Shown: positions 43,780-53,380 of the stretch, one piece after another
Position numbering within the stretch: the first letter of the stretch is position 1
How the letters are laid out: every line of letters starts with the position of its first letter
Origin: CBDANW01 sp965197825
Lineage (GTDB): Bacteria; Acidobacteriota; Vicinamibacteria; Marinacidobacterales; DATDRI01
Length of the DNA stretch: 64,000 nucleotides
Direction of reading: 5' to 3'
NCBI GenBank assembly: GCA_965197825.1
Contig: CBDANW010000003.1
Span: forward strand, 124,001 to 188,000
Program-made: the position numbers and the translations under genes
The notes under the pieces: generated by a model
The model's input: only the letters and a program-made list of their open reading frames with translations
What the model was told of the DNA's origin: nothing
Databases searched by the model: none

Positions 43780-43903
43780 CGCTTCGCACTCCTTTCAAGA
43801 CTGCTCACGATGGAACATTCCGACACGCTTGTCACAACGGGCCACGGCGAGGAGTTACGGTGCTCTGAGGGGAGTTGGTCAGACGGCGGTTGCGTTGAGG
43901 GGG

Positions 43904-44521
43904 TCAAGTCAGGCGGCGGTTCCGGTAGAGCTTTTCGTCGACGGCGCTAGTCATTTTTTCGACGTCGACGTGATCTCCGAGAAATGCTCCGATGCGCTGG
44001 GCCTGCCGGCGTGGATTCTCTACCACGTCCTTGTAGTCTACGTTCAGGAGCTCGAAGCAAGGACGATGCTTCATCATGTAGTCGACTTTCCAGAGATGAT
44101 CCTTATAGAGCTCCAGCATCTTCTCGTCTGACGCTTCGTTCGTTTCGCCCCGGTTGACCAACATCTTGGCCTGGGAAGCCAAGACTTCGTAGATTTTGCG
44201 ACGCATGAACACGACCTTGTAGTTGTTCGTGTCCGGAAGATCCTTCAACAGAAAAGAGATGATCTTGATGGTCTTACCTCGGAACTCCTTGAGCCACGAT
44301 TGATCGAGCCCCTTGTCCAGCTCCTTGACCCTTTCGTACTCGTAGTAGCCCTTAGGATTGTCTTCGCCGGGTTTCCGGATGCCGTCGGTGGCGACGGCGA
44401 GTCCCCCGGCTTCCAGCATCTGCATGGTCATCGACGTTCCGGAGCGCGGGAGTCCGGAGACCACGATGAGCGGCTCTCCGAACCGGATTCTACGGTATGC
44501 CTTGTGGAAATATGAGGTCAT
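43904..44521 (-). CDS. Sulfotransferase-family protein
   Basis: 205 residues from the ATG at 44521, with GGAG 8 bases upstream. The phosphosulfate-binding loop is VVSGLPRSGTSMTMQML near the N-terminus, and the 3'-phosphate region is in FMRRKIYEVLASQAK (Arg and Ser). The C-terminus NVDYKDVVENPRRQAQRIGAFLG is the conserved end of the domain. Bacterial members transfer sulfate from PAPS to sugars, lipids or peptides; substrate not predictable. It is divergent from the phosphodiesterase operon, sharing a 150-bp promoter region, so they may function together. Confidence 0.85.
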   Translation of the reverse strand: MTSYFHKAYRRIRFGEPLIVVSGLPRSGTSMTMQMLEAGGLAVATDGIRKPGEDNPKGYYEYERVKELDKGLDQSWLKEFRGKTIKIISFLLKDLPDTNNYKVVFMRRKIYEVLASQAKMLVNRGETNEASDEKMLELYKDHLWKVDYMMKHRPCFELLNVDYKDVVENPRRQAQRIGAFLGDHVDVEKMTSAVDEKLYRNRRLT

Positions 44522-44671
44522 GCTTGCTCCAAATGACTCTAAACCCTTCCAAGGTCGGTCGAAACCCAATAAGATAGCGTCTCAGAACTTGAAATGCCAC
44601 CCGCTTCTCAATAAACTAATTGACTTGCCTTTTTCAGGACGTAGAACGGTTTTCCGAAGTTGGAGCGGTAC

Positions 44672-46822
44672 ATGACGAGATCCGATTCGAGCACGCGGCG
44701 AGTTCCGAGAGCGGTCTCTCTGCTCGTTTTTCTAGCAGGCCTTCTGGCTTTCGCCGAGCCCGCGTCCGCCTACATCGGTCCCGGCGCCGGCTTCGCGCTG
44801 CTATCGTCCTTCCTCGTCCTCTTCACCACCATCATCCTGGCGGCTTTCTCTCTTCTCATCTTGCCGTTTCGCTTTCTGTTCCGGCTCATCATGCGCAAGT
44901 CCCGACCGAAGCCCTGGATCGAACGTCTCATCGTGGTGGGCTTCGACGGCCAGGATCCCAAGATCACCGAGAGGCTGATGAAGGAAGGGAAGCTCCCCAA
45001 CTTCAAGCGACTGGCCGACAAGGGTTGCTATAGTCCCCTGCGCACGACGTTCCCGTCCATCTCGCCGGTTGCCTGGTCTTCTTTCAGCACCGGCACCAAT
45101 CCGGCGCGGCACAATATCTTCGATTTCCTCGATCGCGATCGCCGCACCTACTTGCCGGTGCTTTCGTCGACGCACATCGGTGGCTTGGAAAAGTTCCTGA
45201 AGATTGGGCGTTACCGTGTGCCGCTGCGCAAGCCCGAGGTCAGGCTGCTCCGGAAGTCCAAACCCTTCTGGTCGATCTTGGGCGAGTACAACATTTGGAG
45301 CTCGATCATCCGGGTTCCGATCACCTTTCCTCCCGATCGTTTCTACGGCGCGCAACTGAGCGCGATGTGCGTGCCGGATTTGTTGGGGACTCAGGGAACG
45401 TTTCTGTACTTCACGACGCGACCGACCGAGGAGCGATTCAAGGAAGGGGGAATGCGGATTCCGCTCGCATCGAACGGGGATCGTTTCGAGACTAAGATCG
45501 AAGGCCCCGAGAACGTGTTCCGGGAGGGAGACTCCAAGCTCGAGATTCCGCTGACCATCGAGCTGGATCGCGCCGCGGGTCAAGCGCGCGTTTCCGTTGA
45601 AGACGTAACGGTGGAGCTGAAGCCGGGTCACTTGAGCGACTGGGTTACCCTTACTTTCAAGGCAGCCCCCGGGATCAAGGTTTCGGGGATCTGCCGCATG
45701 CAGGTGCTCGAGATGGCGGAGCACTTTTCTCTCTACATGACGCCCATCAACATCGATCCGGAAAAGCCGGCCATGCCCATCTCCCATCCTTCTTATTACT
45801 CGACTTATCTCGCCAAGAAGATCGGTCCGTACTCGACGCTGGGTCTCGCGGAGGACACCTGGGCCCTCAACGAGGGCGTGACCGACGACGGCACGTTTCT
45901 CCAACAAGCCTACGACATCGATCGCGAGCGCCAGGACATGTTCTTCGCGGCCATGGATCGACTGCGTCGCGGGTCGTTGGTGTGCGTCTTCGACGCCACC
46001 GATCGTATTCAGCACATGTTCTGGCACTACATCGAGGAAGGGCATCCCGCCACCCGTAACGGAAAAGCGGATCTGGTCGGCAAGTACGGCAAGACCATCG
46101 AGAAGATCTACATTCACAACGATAAACTCGTCGGCAAGGTGCTCGACGACCTGAAAGACGGCGACCTACTGTTCGTGATTTCCGATCACGGTTTCAATTC
46201 CTTCCGCCGCGGCGTGAACCTCAATAGCTGGCTCCACGCCAACGGGTACCTCACACTCAAAGACGGTGTGGACGGATCCGCTGAGTGGCTCCGTGACGTC
46301 GATTGGTCGCGCACCAAGGCCTATTGCCTCGGTCTGACTGGAATGTTTCTCAACATGAAGGGGCGCGAGGCGGGAGGCATCGTGGCTCCGGGTGAAGAGG
46401 CTGACACGGTGAAGGCGGAGCTCATCTCGAAGCTCAGCGGCCTGGTCGACGAGGAAAAGGGCGAGGTCGGCATCAAGGAAGTCTTCGATACCGCGCGCGT
46501 CTACGGTGGTCCCTACGTGGAAAACGCTCCCGATTTTCTCATCGGCTACAACGGCAGTTATCGCATCTCCTGGGACGGCGCGACCGGCATGGTGTCGGGC
46601 CCAGTTTTTCAGGACAATACCAAGTCCTGGAGCGGGGATCATTGCATCGACCCGCGACTGGTTCCCGGGATCTTGTTCTGTAGCAGGAAGATCGACGCCG
46701 AAGACCCAGCGCTTGTGGATATCGCGCCGAGCGCTCTACGACTCTTCGGTTTGGAGCCCCCGCAGCACATGGATGGGAAGTCTTTGTTCAAGGCCGAATC
46801 GTTTCAGGACGCCGGGGGTTGA
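44672..46822 (+). CDS. Membrane-anchored alkaline phosphatase-superfamily phosphodiesterase
   Basis: 716 residues from the ATG at 44672 (GGAG precedes it; TTG 44660 is an alternative). Two hydrophobic segments (about 14-33 and 40-68) anchor it, then the nucleotide-pyrophosphatase/phosphodiesterase fold begins. The metal ligands and nucleophile are in VVGFDGQDP (about 88-96), SISPVAWSSFSTGTNPARHN (nucleophile Ser or Thr), DATDRIQHMFWHY, ISDHGFNSF and SGDHCID. These enzymes act on phosphodiesters or phosphoanhydrides on the outer membrane side. The gene is translationally close to the next paralogue (3-bp gap). Substrate unknown. Confidence 0.85.
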   Translation: MTRSDSSTRRVPRAVSLLVFLAGLLAFAEPASAYIGPGAGFALLSSFLVLFTTIILAAFSLLILPFRFLFRLIMRKSRPKPWIERLIVVGFDGQDPKITERLMKEGKLPNFKRLADKGCYSPLRTTFPSISPVAWSSFSTGTNPARHNIFDFLDRDRRTYLPVLSSTHIGGLEKFLKIGRYRVPLRKPEVRLLRKSKPFWSILGEYNIWSSIIRVPITFPPDRFYGAQLSAMCVPDLLGTQGTFLYFTTRPTEERFKEGGMRIPLASNGDRFETKIEGPENVFREGDSKLEIPLTIELDRAAGQARVSVEDVTVELKPGHLSDWVTLTFKAAPGIKVSGICRMQVLEMAEHFSLYMTPINIDPEKPAMPISHPSYYSTYLAKKIGPYSTLGLAEDTWALNEGVTDDGTFLQQAYDIDRERQDMFFAAMDRLRRGSLVCVFDATDRIQHMFWHYIEEGHPATRNGKADLVGKYGKTIEKIYIHNDKLVGKVLDDLKDGDLLFVISDHGFNSFRRGVNLNSWLHANGYLTLKDGVDGSAEWLRDVDWSRTKAYCLGLTGMFLNMKGREAGGIVAPGEEADTVKAELISKLSGLVDEEKGEVGIKEVFDTARVYGGPYVENAPDFLIGYNGSYRISWDGATGMVSGPVFQDNTKSWSGDHCIDPRLVPGILFCSRKIDAEDPALVDIAPSALRLFGLEPPQHMDGKSLFKAESFQDAGG

Positions 46823-46824
46823 GC

Positions 46825-48810
46825 ATGAAGGCCGAGCGTCGAGCGGCCGCGCGAGCGATCGCGGTCGTGTTCGCCATCGGCATGGCGTCCTGCGGGGGAG
46901 GAAGTGGCTCGGATGGAAGCGGACCCCGCGTCATTATTCTGGGCTTCGACGGGATGGACTACGAGCTGACGGCCCGGCTCATGTCGGAAGGGAAGCTTCC
47001 CAACTTCTCCCGCGTCGCCGAGCAGGGAAGCTTTTCGCCTCTCGCAACCTCTGTGCCTCCACAGAGTCCGGTAGCCTGGTCGAACTTCATTACCGGCATG
47101 GACTCGGGCGGCCACGGTATCTACGATTTCGTGCATCGCGACCCCGCGAGCATGATCCCCTACCTGTCGACCAGTCGTACCGAGGCGGGTGGCACTACGA
47201 TCAAGGTGGGCAAGTGGCAGATCCCGCTCTCGGACGGCAGCATTGAGCTCCTTCGAAGGGGACGGGCGTTCTGGGAAGTGCTGGAAGCCCAGGGAATCGA
47301 GACCACGATCATCAGGATGCCCGCCAACTTTCCACCGTCGGGCTCGGCGAGTCGTGAGCTCAGCGGCATGGGAACACCCGACATCATTGGCACCTACGGA
47401 ACGTTTTCATTTTACACGTCGGAGCTTTTTGCCTTCGCCGGGCAGGACATCTCCGGCGGGGATGTCTACGAGGTGGACGTCTTCGACAACGTTGTCGAAG
47501 CGGCGCTCTATGGTCCCGACAACCCGTTCTTGATCGAGAGCGAAAAGGTCACCACACCCTTCACCGCCTATCTCGATCCAGACGAGTCGCTGGCCAAGAT
47601 AGTCATCGGCGACGAGGAGATCGTACTCGCGGTGGGGGAGTGGAGCGATTGGGTGCCGGTGGAGTTCGGGCTGGTGCCCACACAGAGCCTGCCCGGCATG
47701 AGCCGCTTCTATCTGAAGCAGGTCCAGCCGGACTTTGAGCTCTACGCGACGCCCATCAATTTCGATCCCGTGCAGCCAGCGATGCCAATCTCGACGCCTG
47801 CTTCGTATGCCGCCGATCTCGCCGCGGCGTCTGGTCGTTTCTACACGCAGGGCATGCCGGAGGACACCGCCGGCCTGATGGAAGAAGTCTTGACAACGGA
47901 AGAATTTCTCGAGCAGAGCAGAATTGCCGGAGAAGAGAACATCGAACAGTACAAGTACGTGTTGGGTGAATTCCAGAACGGATTACTCTTCTACTATTTC
48001 GGAAACGTAGACCAGATAAGCCACATGATGTGGAGAAGCCTCGATCCGGAGCACCCCGCTTACGATGAGGGGACGGATGCGCGGTTTGCCGATATCATCC
48101 CCGGTCTGTACCAGGGCCTCGACGCGCTCGTGGGCTATACCGTCGAGCGTATGAGGGAAGGGGATTTGCTCGTTGTGATGTCGGATCACGGCTTCACTTC
48201 CTGGCGCCGTGCCTTCCACCTCAACGCTTGGCTTCACGAGAACGACTTCCTGGCGGTTCGAGATCCCGACATGGAGGACGATCCCGGCATCTTCGCCAAC
48301 GTGGATTGGACCGGGACGCAAGCGTATGGCGTGGGGATCAACGGGCTCTACATCAACCTGCGCGGCCGCGAGAAGTTCGGCATCGTGAACGTCGGTGAGC
48401 GCGAGGCGGTGATGGACGAGATCGCCGAAAAACTCTTGGCGGCGCTCGATCCCGAGACCGGAGAGCAAGCGGTGACGAAGGTCTACAAGCGGGAAGAGTT
48501 CTACCAAAATGGAGGACAGCTCGAGATCGGCCCCGATCTCGTTGTCGGTTATGCGAAGGGAATGCGTGGCTCGAACGACTCGGCCCTCGGTGCCGTTGGG
48601 CGAGACATATTCAGTGACAACACCGGCATGTGGAGCGGCGACCACGCGATGGATCATGAAGCCGTTCCCGGACTTCTCTTGAGCAGCCGACCGCTCAAGA
48701 AAAGGGCGTCGCGCTTGGAAGATCTGGCCGCATCTATTCTCGCCGAGTTCGGTGTCGAGGACGAGTTTCCCTCGCGCACTGGGAACAGGGGCTTGCCTGG
48801 AGGACGGTAA
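46825..48810 (+). CDS. Alkaline phosphatase-superfamily phosphodiesterase, lipoprotein paralogue
   Basis: 661 residues from the ATG at 46825; a TTG at 46819 would overlap the upstream stop. The N-terminus is a lipoprotein-like signal (AIAVVFAIGMASCGGGSG, Cys about residue 23). The catalytic elements are ILGFDGMDYE, PPQSPVAWSNFITGMDSGGH, FGNVDQISHMMWR, VMSDHGFTSWRR and SGDHAMDH, the same order as the upstream gene, to which it is paralogous. It probably acts in the periplasm. The stop overlaps the next start (TAATG). Confidence 0.85.
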   Translation: MKAERRAAARAIAVVFAIGMASCGGGSGSDGSGPRVIILGFDGMDYELTARLMSEGKLPNFSRVAEQGSFSPLATSVPPQSPVAWSNFITGMDSGGHGIYDFVHRDPASMIPYLSTSRTEAGGTTIKVGKWQIPLSDGSIELLRRGRAFWEVLEAQGIETTIIRMPANFPPSGSASRELSGMGTPDIIGTYGTFSFYTSELFAFAGQDISGGDVYEVDVFDNVVEAALYGPDNPFLIESEKVTTPFTAYLDPDESLAKIVIGDEEIVLAVGEWSDWVPVEFGLVPTQSLPGMSRFYLKQVQPDFELYATPINFDPVQPAMPISTPASYAADLAAASGRFYTQGMPEDTAGLMEEVLTTEEFLEQSRIAGEENIEQYKYVLGEFQNGLLFYYFGNVDQISHMMWRSLDPEHPAYDEGTDARFADIIPGLYQGLDALVGYTVERMREGDLLVVMSDHGFTSWRRAFHLNAWLHENDFLAVRDPDMEDDPGIFANVDWTGTQAYGVGINGLYINLRGREKFGIVNVGEREAVMDEIAEKLLAALDPETGEQAVTKVYKREEFYQNGGQLEIGPDLVVGYAKGMRGSNDSALGAVGRDIFSDNTGMWSGDHAMDHEAVPGLLLSSRPLKKRASRLEDLAASILAEFGVEDEFPSRTGNRGLPGGR

Positions 48811-49007
48811 TGTTTGGCTCAACGACGAAAGTGAAGTTGGATAAAAATCTGGTGGCAAAGGTGAAGAAGTATGCCGATATTGCCGGCTACTCCTCGCCCG
48901 AAGAGTTCATCACCCACGCTCTCGAGAAAGAGCTCGCCAAGCTCGAGGACGCCGGCTCGGAAGAGGAGATTCGGAAGAGGCTTCAGGGGTTAGGTTACAT
49001 TTCCTAA
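48810..49007 (+). CDS. Small RHH-like protein in the phosphodiesterase operon
   Basis: 65 residues. STTKVKLDKNLVAKVKKYAD followed by SSPEEFITHALEKELAKLED resembles a ribbon-helix-helix domain (beta strand then two helices), and the tail EEEIRKRLQGLGYIS is conserved in look with small acidobacterial proteins. Its ATG overlaps the stop of the upstream gene. Possibly a transcriptional regulator of the operon; not proven. Confidence 0.65.
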   Translation: MFGSTTKVKLDKNLVAKVKKYADIAGYSSPEEFITHALEKELAKLEDAGSEEEIRKRLQGLGYIS

Positions 49008-49028
49008 TACCCACCGCCTCCCAACGCC

Positions 49029-49871
49029 ATGTCGTTCGTCAACGCCGTCTTGAGGCCGGTCTTCGAGCTGGTGCTTTCTCCATTTCGCAGTTTTTCCCCC
49101 ATTGTGGGCCTCGTTGTGGTTTCCTTGCTCACGTCGATCGCGATGCTGCTGATCTTCAAGAGGACCTCCAACCAGGACGGCATCGGCGCGATCAAGCGGC
49201 GCATCCATGCGGGCCTTTTCGAGATCCGGCTCTTCAATGACGACTTGGGCGCGATCCTGCGAGCGCAAATCGAGATTCTCCGACACAATCTCACCTACCT
49301 TCGTCTCTCCGCTGTTCCGATGCTCTGGACGCTCCCGCCACTGATCTTGGTGATCGCTCAGCTGCAGTTTCACTACGGCTACCAGGGCCTCGAGCTGGGC
49401 AGGTCGACGCTACTGAAAGTCGAGCTCCAATTGGCCGGGGACGATGCCTCTTGGCAGGAAGCTCCGCGGCCGTCGCTCTCCCTGCAGACACCCGCGGGGA
49501 TAGTTGTCGAAACCCCCGGTCTTTGGATCCCTTCACTCAGCGAAATGGATTGGAGAGTCCGCCCGGAGAATCCGGGCGACTACACCATCGAAGTCATCTT
49601 GGACGACCAATCCTATTCGAAGTCCGTCACGGTCTCGGATGATGTGGTGCTCCGCTCCCCGTCCCGCCTGGCACGAGGATTCTTGAACCAGCTCCTCTAT
49701 CCGGCTGAGGCGGCGTTGCCGGCGGAAAGTCCCATCCGCTCGATCACCATCACGTACCCCGAGACGGATGTCAGCGTTCTTGGCTGGCCGCTGCACTGGA
49801 TGATCGTCTATTTCGTTCTCGCCATTGTGTTTGCCTTCGCTCTCCGGAACACGTTCAAAGTACAGATGTGA
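49029..49871 (+). CDS. Membrane protein, EMC3/Oxa1-superfamily-like
   Basis: 280 residues. Membrane segments are about 24-43, 93-111 and 257-273. A helical cytoplasmic hairpin after TM1 (KRTSNQDGIGAIKRRIHAGL to LRAQIEILRHNLTYL) and a following long TM2 with PP resemble DUF106/EMC3 and YidC/Oxa1/Get1 insertases. A 130-residue beta-rich domain lies between TM2 and TM3. It is the last gene of the phosphodiesterase operon (21-bp gap). Insertase or chaperone role is an inference from topology. Confidence 0.6.
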   Translation: MSFVNAVLRPVFELVLSPFRSFSPIVGLVVVSLLTSIAMLLIFKRTSNQDGIGAIKRRIHAGLFEIRLFNDDLGAILRAQIEILRHNLTYLRLSAVPMLWTLPPLILVIAQLQFHYGYQGLELGRSTLLKVELQLAGDDASWQEAPRPSLSLQTPAGIVVETPGLWIPSLSEMDWRVRPENPGDYTIEVILDDQSYSKSVTVSDDVVLRSPSRLARGFLNQLLYPAEAALPAESPIRSITITYPETDVSVLGWPLHWMIVYFVLAIVFAFALRNTFKVQM

Positions 49872-50057
49872 TCGGCCTTCCCCTTCACCCACGGAAGTTC
49901 GACTCCTCGGCGTGTTTTCGGGCTCGTGCTTCCCGGGGCAAGGGTTAGAAGCTCCTATCTGTTCCCGTCATGGCTCTGTCCCCCTTTTGGGGTAGGACCC
50001 TGCACGGCCCGTCCGATCCGGATCAACGAACTATCCCCATGTCTCCGAGAGTCGCGT

Positions 50058-50236
50058 CACCGATAATCGTGAGTCGTCTCTGCGGGAGACGGTATTTGGT
50101 CATCTCGTTGCGAGACTGCCGCCTGGGCGGACGCGGACTCGTTGGACAGGGCCAGAGGCTTCACGTACCCCACCACGAAGTGACCCAGGTCCTGCTCGCG
50201 AAGCGGAAAGGTCTTGCGGAAGTGCCGCTCGACCGC
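50058..50236 (-). pseudogene. 3' end of an unknown gene, cut by an IS256-type element
   Basis: An open frame on the minus strand runs from the IS border at 50236 to a TGA at 50058, about 59 codons, reading ERHFRKTFPLREQDLGHFVV and YVKPLALSNESASAQAA. There is no start. The rest of the gene was not found beyond the IS. The family is not recognised. Confidence 0.4.
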
Positions 50237-51698
50237 GGGGGATGTCCCGGCCGCTGTTGAATTTGGTCGGGTAGCGGCGGCACCTGTGAATACTCTTAGG
50301 CAGCAAACTCATCGCTGTCAAGAGATTTCTGTTTGCTTCTAAGCGCGTGAACGAGAGCGCCCATATGGCGATAGCCTTTGATACGCCGGAACTTTTTCTG
50401 CGCGGTGACGACGCCAAGAGCGGTCCATCGGCGAACCATGGAAGGACTCTACCAACGCTTGACGTTTCTCGATACTCTGCGAATGGTTCCGTTGAGATTC
50501 TCAATGGCGTTCGTCGTGGCAAGAAACTGGCGAAGTAAGGCGGGCAGCGCGAGCTTCACGACCGTGAGTGTCTCTTCCATCCCTTCACGAAGGCTTCCGG
50601 CAGCTTCGTCGTAGCCGTTTCGCTCGAGCCACGACACCAATGCCTGAAGTCGCTTGCGCGCCTTGTCGGCACTCTTGCACTTGTAGGCTTCCTTCATCGT
50701 CTGGAGCACGTAGGCGTGACGAGACTTGGGAAGGTACGAGCGAAGATTCCGGAGTTTATGGATCTGGCACCTTTGGATGACCGCGAGGTCCCCCAAAACG
50801 TCGACGAGTGCCTTGCGGATGCCTTTGCCTCCGTCCACTACGCAGAGAATCGACTCATCGACGCGCAAGCCTCGCTCGAGAAGGTCCTGCAACATCGCGG
50901 TGCACACCCGAGAGTTCTCCGTCGAGCCCAGCCATATACCCAGGGGCACCTTCGTTCCATCTATTGTGATACCGAGAGTTACGACGACGGTCTGTCCGGC
51001 CACCTCAAGGCCATCCAGCATCAGTGCCGCAAGCTCGAACTCCTCTAGCCGCCGAGACAGGTATTCCTCGAGCTTCTTAGTCGTCTGGCTCACGAGGTGA
51101 CGGCTGGCGGCACTCTTACTCGTGCCACGAGACTTCAACTTGGCCGCGGGTTTGTCCAGACTCGATTCGTAATTTCGGGTCGATACCCCCACCAAGACCT
51201 GATTCAACACTCGCTCTGGAAGCGGGTCTTCTTCGCGGAAGGCTTCGAAGTGTGGAAGCGACGCCACCTCGCCCGACTTCGAGCGAACTCGAGGTCGCGA
51301 CACTTGGATGCGACGACCACCGAAGCTCAGCTCTCCGTTCGTGCTCCCACAGTGGTTATGAGTTCGCTCCTTCTCGTGCTTGCCCTTGAGCCCCGTGATC
51401 TCCTCGGCGTCCTCTCTGAGCAGTAGGTGCAGAGCTGTCAGTCCTTGCTCGTACACCCATTCCGTCAGATCCGCCTTCGTGGCCGCGATCCCAGCTATCA
51501 TCGGTAGCAGTATCTGACCGACTTGGCCAACTACCTTGCCCGTAGGCGAGTGCGTTTGCTTTCTTACTGGCTTCTTCGATTTCCTAGGCATTGGTGGCTC
51601 CTTGTCCCCCTCTGGAGACGGTTTATTGGCAGACCTATTCTTAGGCCGGCCAAGGAGCCGCCGCTACCCCAAATTCAACATCCGGCGGGACATCCCCC
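50237..51698 (-). mobile_element. IS256-type element (second family), full-length copy
   Basis: The ends are a 12-bp-plus inverted repeat: GGGGATGTCCCG at 50238 and CCCGCCGGATGTTGAATTTG-like at the other end, sharing TGTTGAATTTGG and GTAGCGGCGGC. Total length is about 1.46 kb. The flanks show no convincing direct target repeat, perhaps because of later rearrangement. It is the parental type of the fragments at 16.7 and 23.3 kb. Confidence 0.85.
50296..51591 (-). pseudogene. IS256-family transposase with a late amber codon
   Basis: The reading frame starts at 51591 and covers 431 codons to the stop at 50296, with one TAG at 50449-50451 (codon 381), so the normal product ends at NVKRW. The DDE residues are before it: LMLDGLEVAGQ, CVVDGGKGIRK and TTNAIENLNG. 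Fifty C-terminal residues, which continue as SPSMVRRWTALGVVT in the 18.6-kb copy, are lost. The truncated enzyme keeps the catalytic core but its activity is doubtful. Confidence 0.85.
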
Positions 51699-52043
51699 AA
51701 ACGACCAATGGCATCGGCAGTGGCATTGGTAATGGTAATAAGGCGCTGATAAACTCCGCGTGGGGCGCGGCGCTCTTGGATTAGCTGGCGATGTACTTGC
51801 TTCGTGCTTTCCATGTCTCACACTAATCCCATGAAAATGGCTTCCAATCAATCTGACCCAAAAGGATTTGCTCTCCTACCGACACCTAGCGTAGACGAGC
51901 GCTCCTTCCTCACCGAGGGGGATTCACAAATGGCCCCGACCGAAACGGAACACGCCCAGGACGACTCGGATAGGGCATGGGATTCTGAATCCTGAGCGGG
52001 CGGATGTAACTCGCTAGGACGTTACAGCGCATGTAGCCGTCCC
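51699..52043. other. Region without a recognised gene between IS256-type element and UnbV gene
   Basis: 345 bp. A short ORF (51804-51995, 63 codons, Ser/Asp/Glu-rich) has no family resemblance and weak coding character. A GGCATCGGCAGTGGCATTGG-like purine/pyrimidine tract lies at 51710-51740. The stretch may contain remnants of the gene cut at 50236. Confidence 0.3.
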
Positions 52044-53096
52044 TCATCTTGGCGGCCTAGCGCCTGTCAGCGGTCTGGAGCAGCTCTTCGCCCCTCCAGA
52101 GAAACGTCTTGAGATCCGAAACGGTGGGAACCCCCAGCGCGTCAGCAGCACCCGACCCGCTCGATCGGTGACGATCGTGGCGGGTACGCCATCGATCTTC
52201 AGCTCGGAGAGGACCAAAGCGTTGACCTTGTCCACCTCCGCTTTTGGAAGCGCGATGATCAAATCGTAGGGGGGGGCGTGAGTTCCCGCCCAGCCTTCGA
52301 GCATCTCGCTTGAATCTTCCGCATCGATGGGAAGGCCGTACATGGTCAGCTCGGTCGCGCTGAACGCTTCGCGTAGCTGCTCGAACTCCGGCATCTCGCT
52401 CACGCAGGCGACGCACCAGGTGGCCATCGTCGTGTAGAGGACGAGCCCGCCCCGTTCCGCAGGCCTTCCATCGCCGCGATCCTCGACGGTGAAACGGCCG
52501 GTGGTTGGCACCCGCGGCAGAAGACCCGCGCGCCAGCGATCGGCACCGGGCACCGCGGTGGAAAGGCTAGCGTCTTTTCCATAAGGCTCGACCACGAAGC
52601 TTTCTCCGGTAGGAGAGGCGGTGGGGTCCTCGTAAACGGTGACCAGCGTGCCGGTCGGCACGTTCGTCGCCTGGTTGCTCTTTCCCGAAAGCCAGCGAAC
52701 CGTGAGCGTGCGAACCGTGTCCCGATCGCCGAGCCCGACAAGCATCGTGGAGCTGTTCTGCGCCTTGAGGCTCGATTCCGTCTGGTGCTCGCGGTAGATC
52801 GTCACCTCGTCGCTTAGCTCGAGCTCGACGGAAGTGCCCGACCCATCGCGGCTGCTCCACTCCGACGAGGGGCGAGCCTCGCGGTTACCGCCGACGAAAC
52901 GAAAGGCGATCGAGTGTTGGTCCCTGCCGTAGCTCGACTCTCCCATGAGGTTACGGAGGAGGCGTACCCGCGGCGTGTTCTGGTTCACCAGCAGGATGTC
53001 GAGCCACCCATCGTGATCGTAGTCCAGCAAACTGAAGGAACGGCTGTCGGCGACGTCGTCGATGCCGGAGACCAGTGAGAGATCGGCGAACTGATG
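52044..53096 (-). pseudogene. ASPIC/UnbV-thioredoxin (TlpA-like) gene, 5'-deleted and frameshifted at the 3' end
   Basis: The frame contains SLLDYDHDGWLDILLVNQN (FG-GAP-like), then TMLVGLGDRDTVRTLTVRWL, the ASPIC/UnbV signature, then a thioredoxin domain with MATWCVACVSEMPEFEQL (CxxC). Such proteins are exported and occur in Acidobacteria and Planctomycetes. The 5' end lacks the start and most of the propeller, because it joins a cysteine desulfurase fragment. Near 52130 a base is missing: the expected end (VSDLKTFLWRGEELLQTADRR) lies in another frame and stops at 52057. Confidence 0.75.
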
Positions 53097-53308
53097 TTGG
53101 TGAAGACGATCTCTTCCGCGCGGCACCCGAGGAGCGCGGCCACGCGAGCCCTCGCTTTCACGACCGCCCTGCGAGCGTCGGCCCCGTAGGCATGACTACT
53201 CGAAGGGTTTCCGAAATGCTCGTAGAGATAAGGGATCATTGCCTCCGCGACCTCCGGAGCGATAGGCGTGGTCGCGTTGTAATCCAGGTAGATGGGTCTC
53301 TCGTCCAT
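53097..53308 (-). pseudogene. Cysteine desulfurase (NifS/IscS-type), N-terminal fragment
   Basis: From the ATG at 53308 it encodes 71 residues: MDERPIYLDYNATTPIAPEV, then HFGNPSSSHAYGADARRAV and CRAEEIVFTN, the conserved start of class V aminotransferase-type cysteine desulfurases. The catalytic Lys and Cys are absent, as the gene is broken at about 53097 and continues into the ASPIC/UnbV gene in a different frame. A deletion of some kilobases probably joined them. Confidence 0.85.
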
Positions 53309-53380
53309 CGCCCCTTCACGTTACGTCGCCGCCGGTGGGCTTGATCCAGTTTCGTGGACACTTTCTGAAAGGCGGATACG

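Larger units (their letters stand above)
41468..43858 (-). mobile_element. Complete IS66-family element with 8-bp target duplication
   Basis: The ends are inverted: GTAACTCCTCGCCGTG from 41468 and its reverse complement ending at 43858. They are flanked by the direct repeats GTTGCTCT (41460-41467) and GGTGCTCT (43859-43866), 7 of 8 identical, the duplication size of IS66. It carries tnpA, tnpB and tnpC. It inserted in an intergenic repeat between the ankyrin and sulfotransferase genes. Confidence 0.9.

Noticed and set aside
44801..46117. 438-codon minus-strand open frame
   Set aside because: Antisense to the phosphodiesterase gene; His/Arg/Asp-rich composition is typical of shadows.
51804..51995. 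63-codon ORF as a gene
   Set aside because: No ribosome site, no family resemblance and low-complexity composition; it lies between an IS end and a broken gene.
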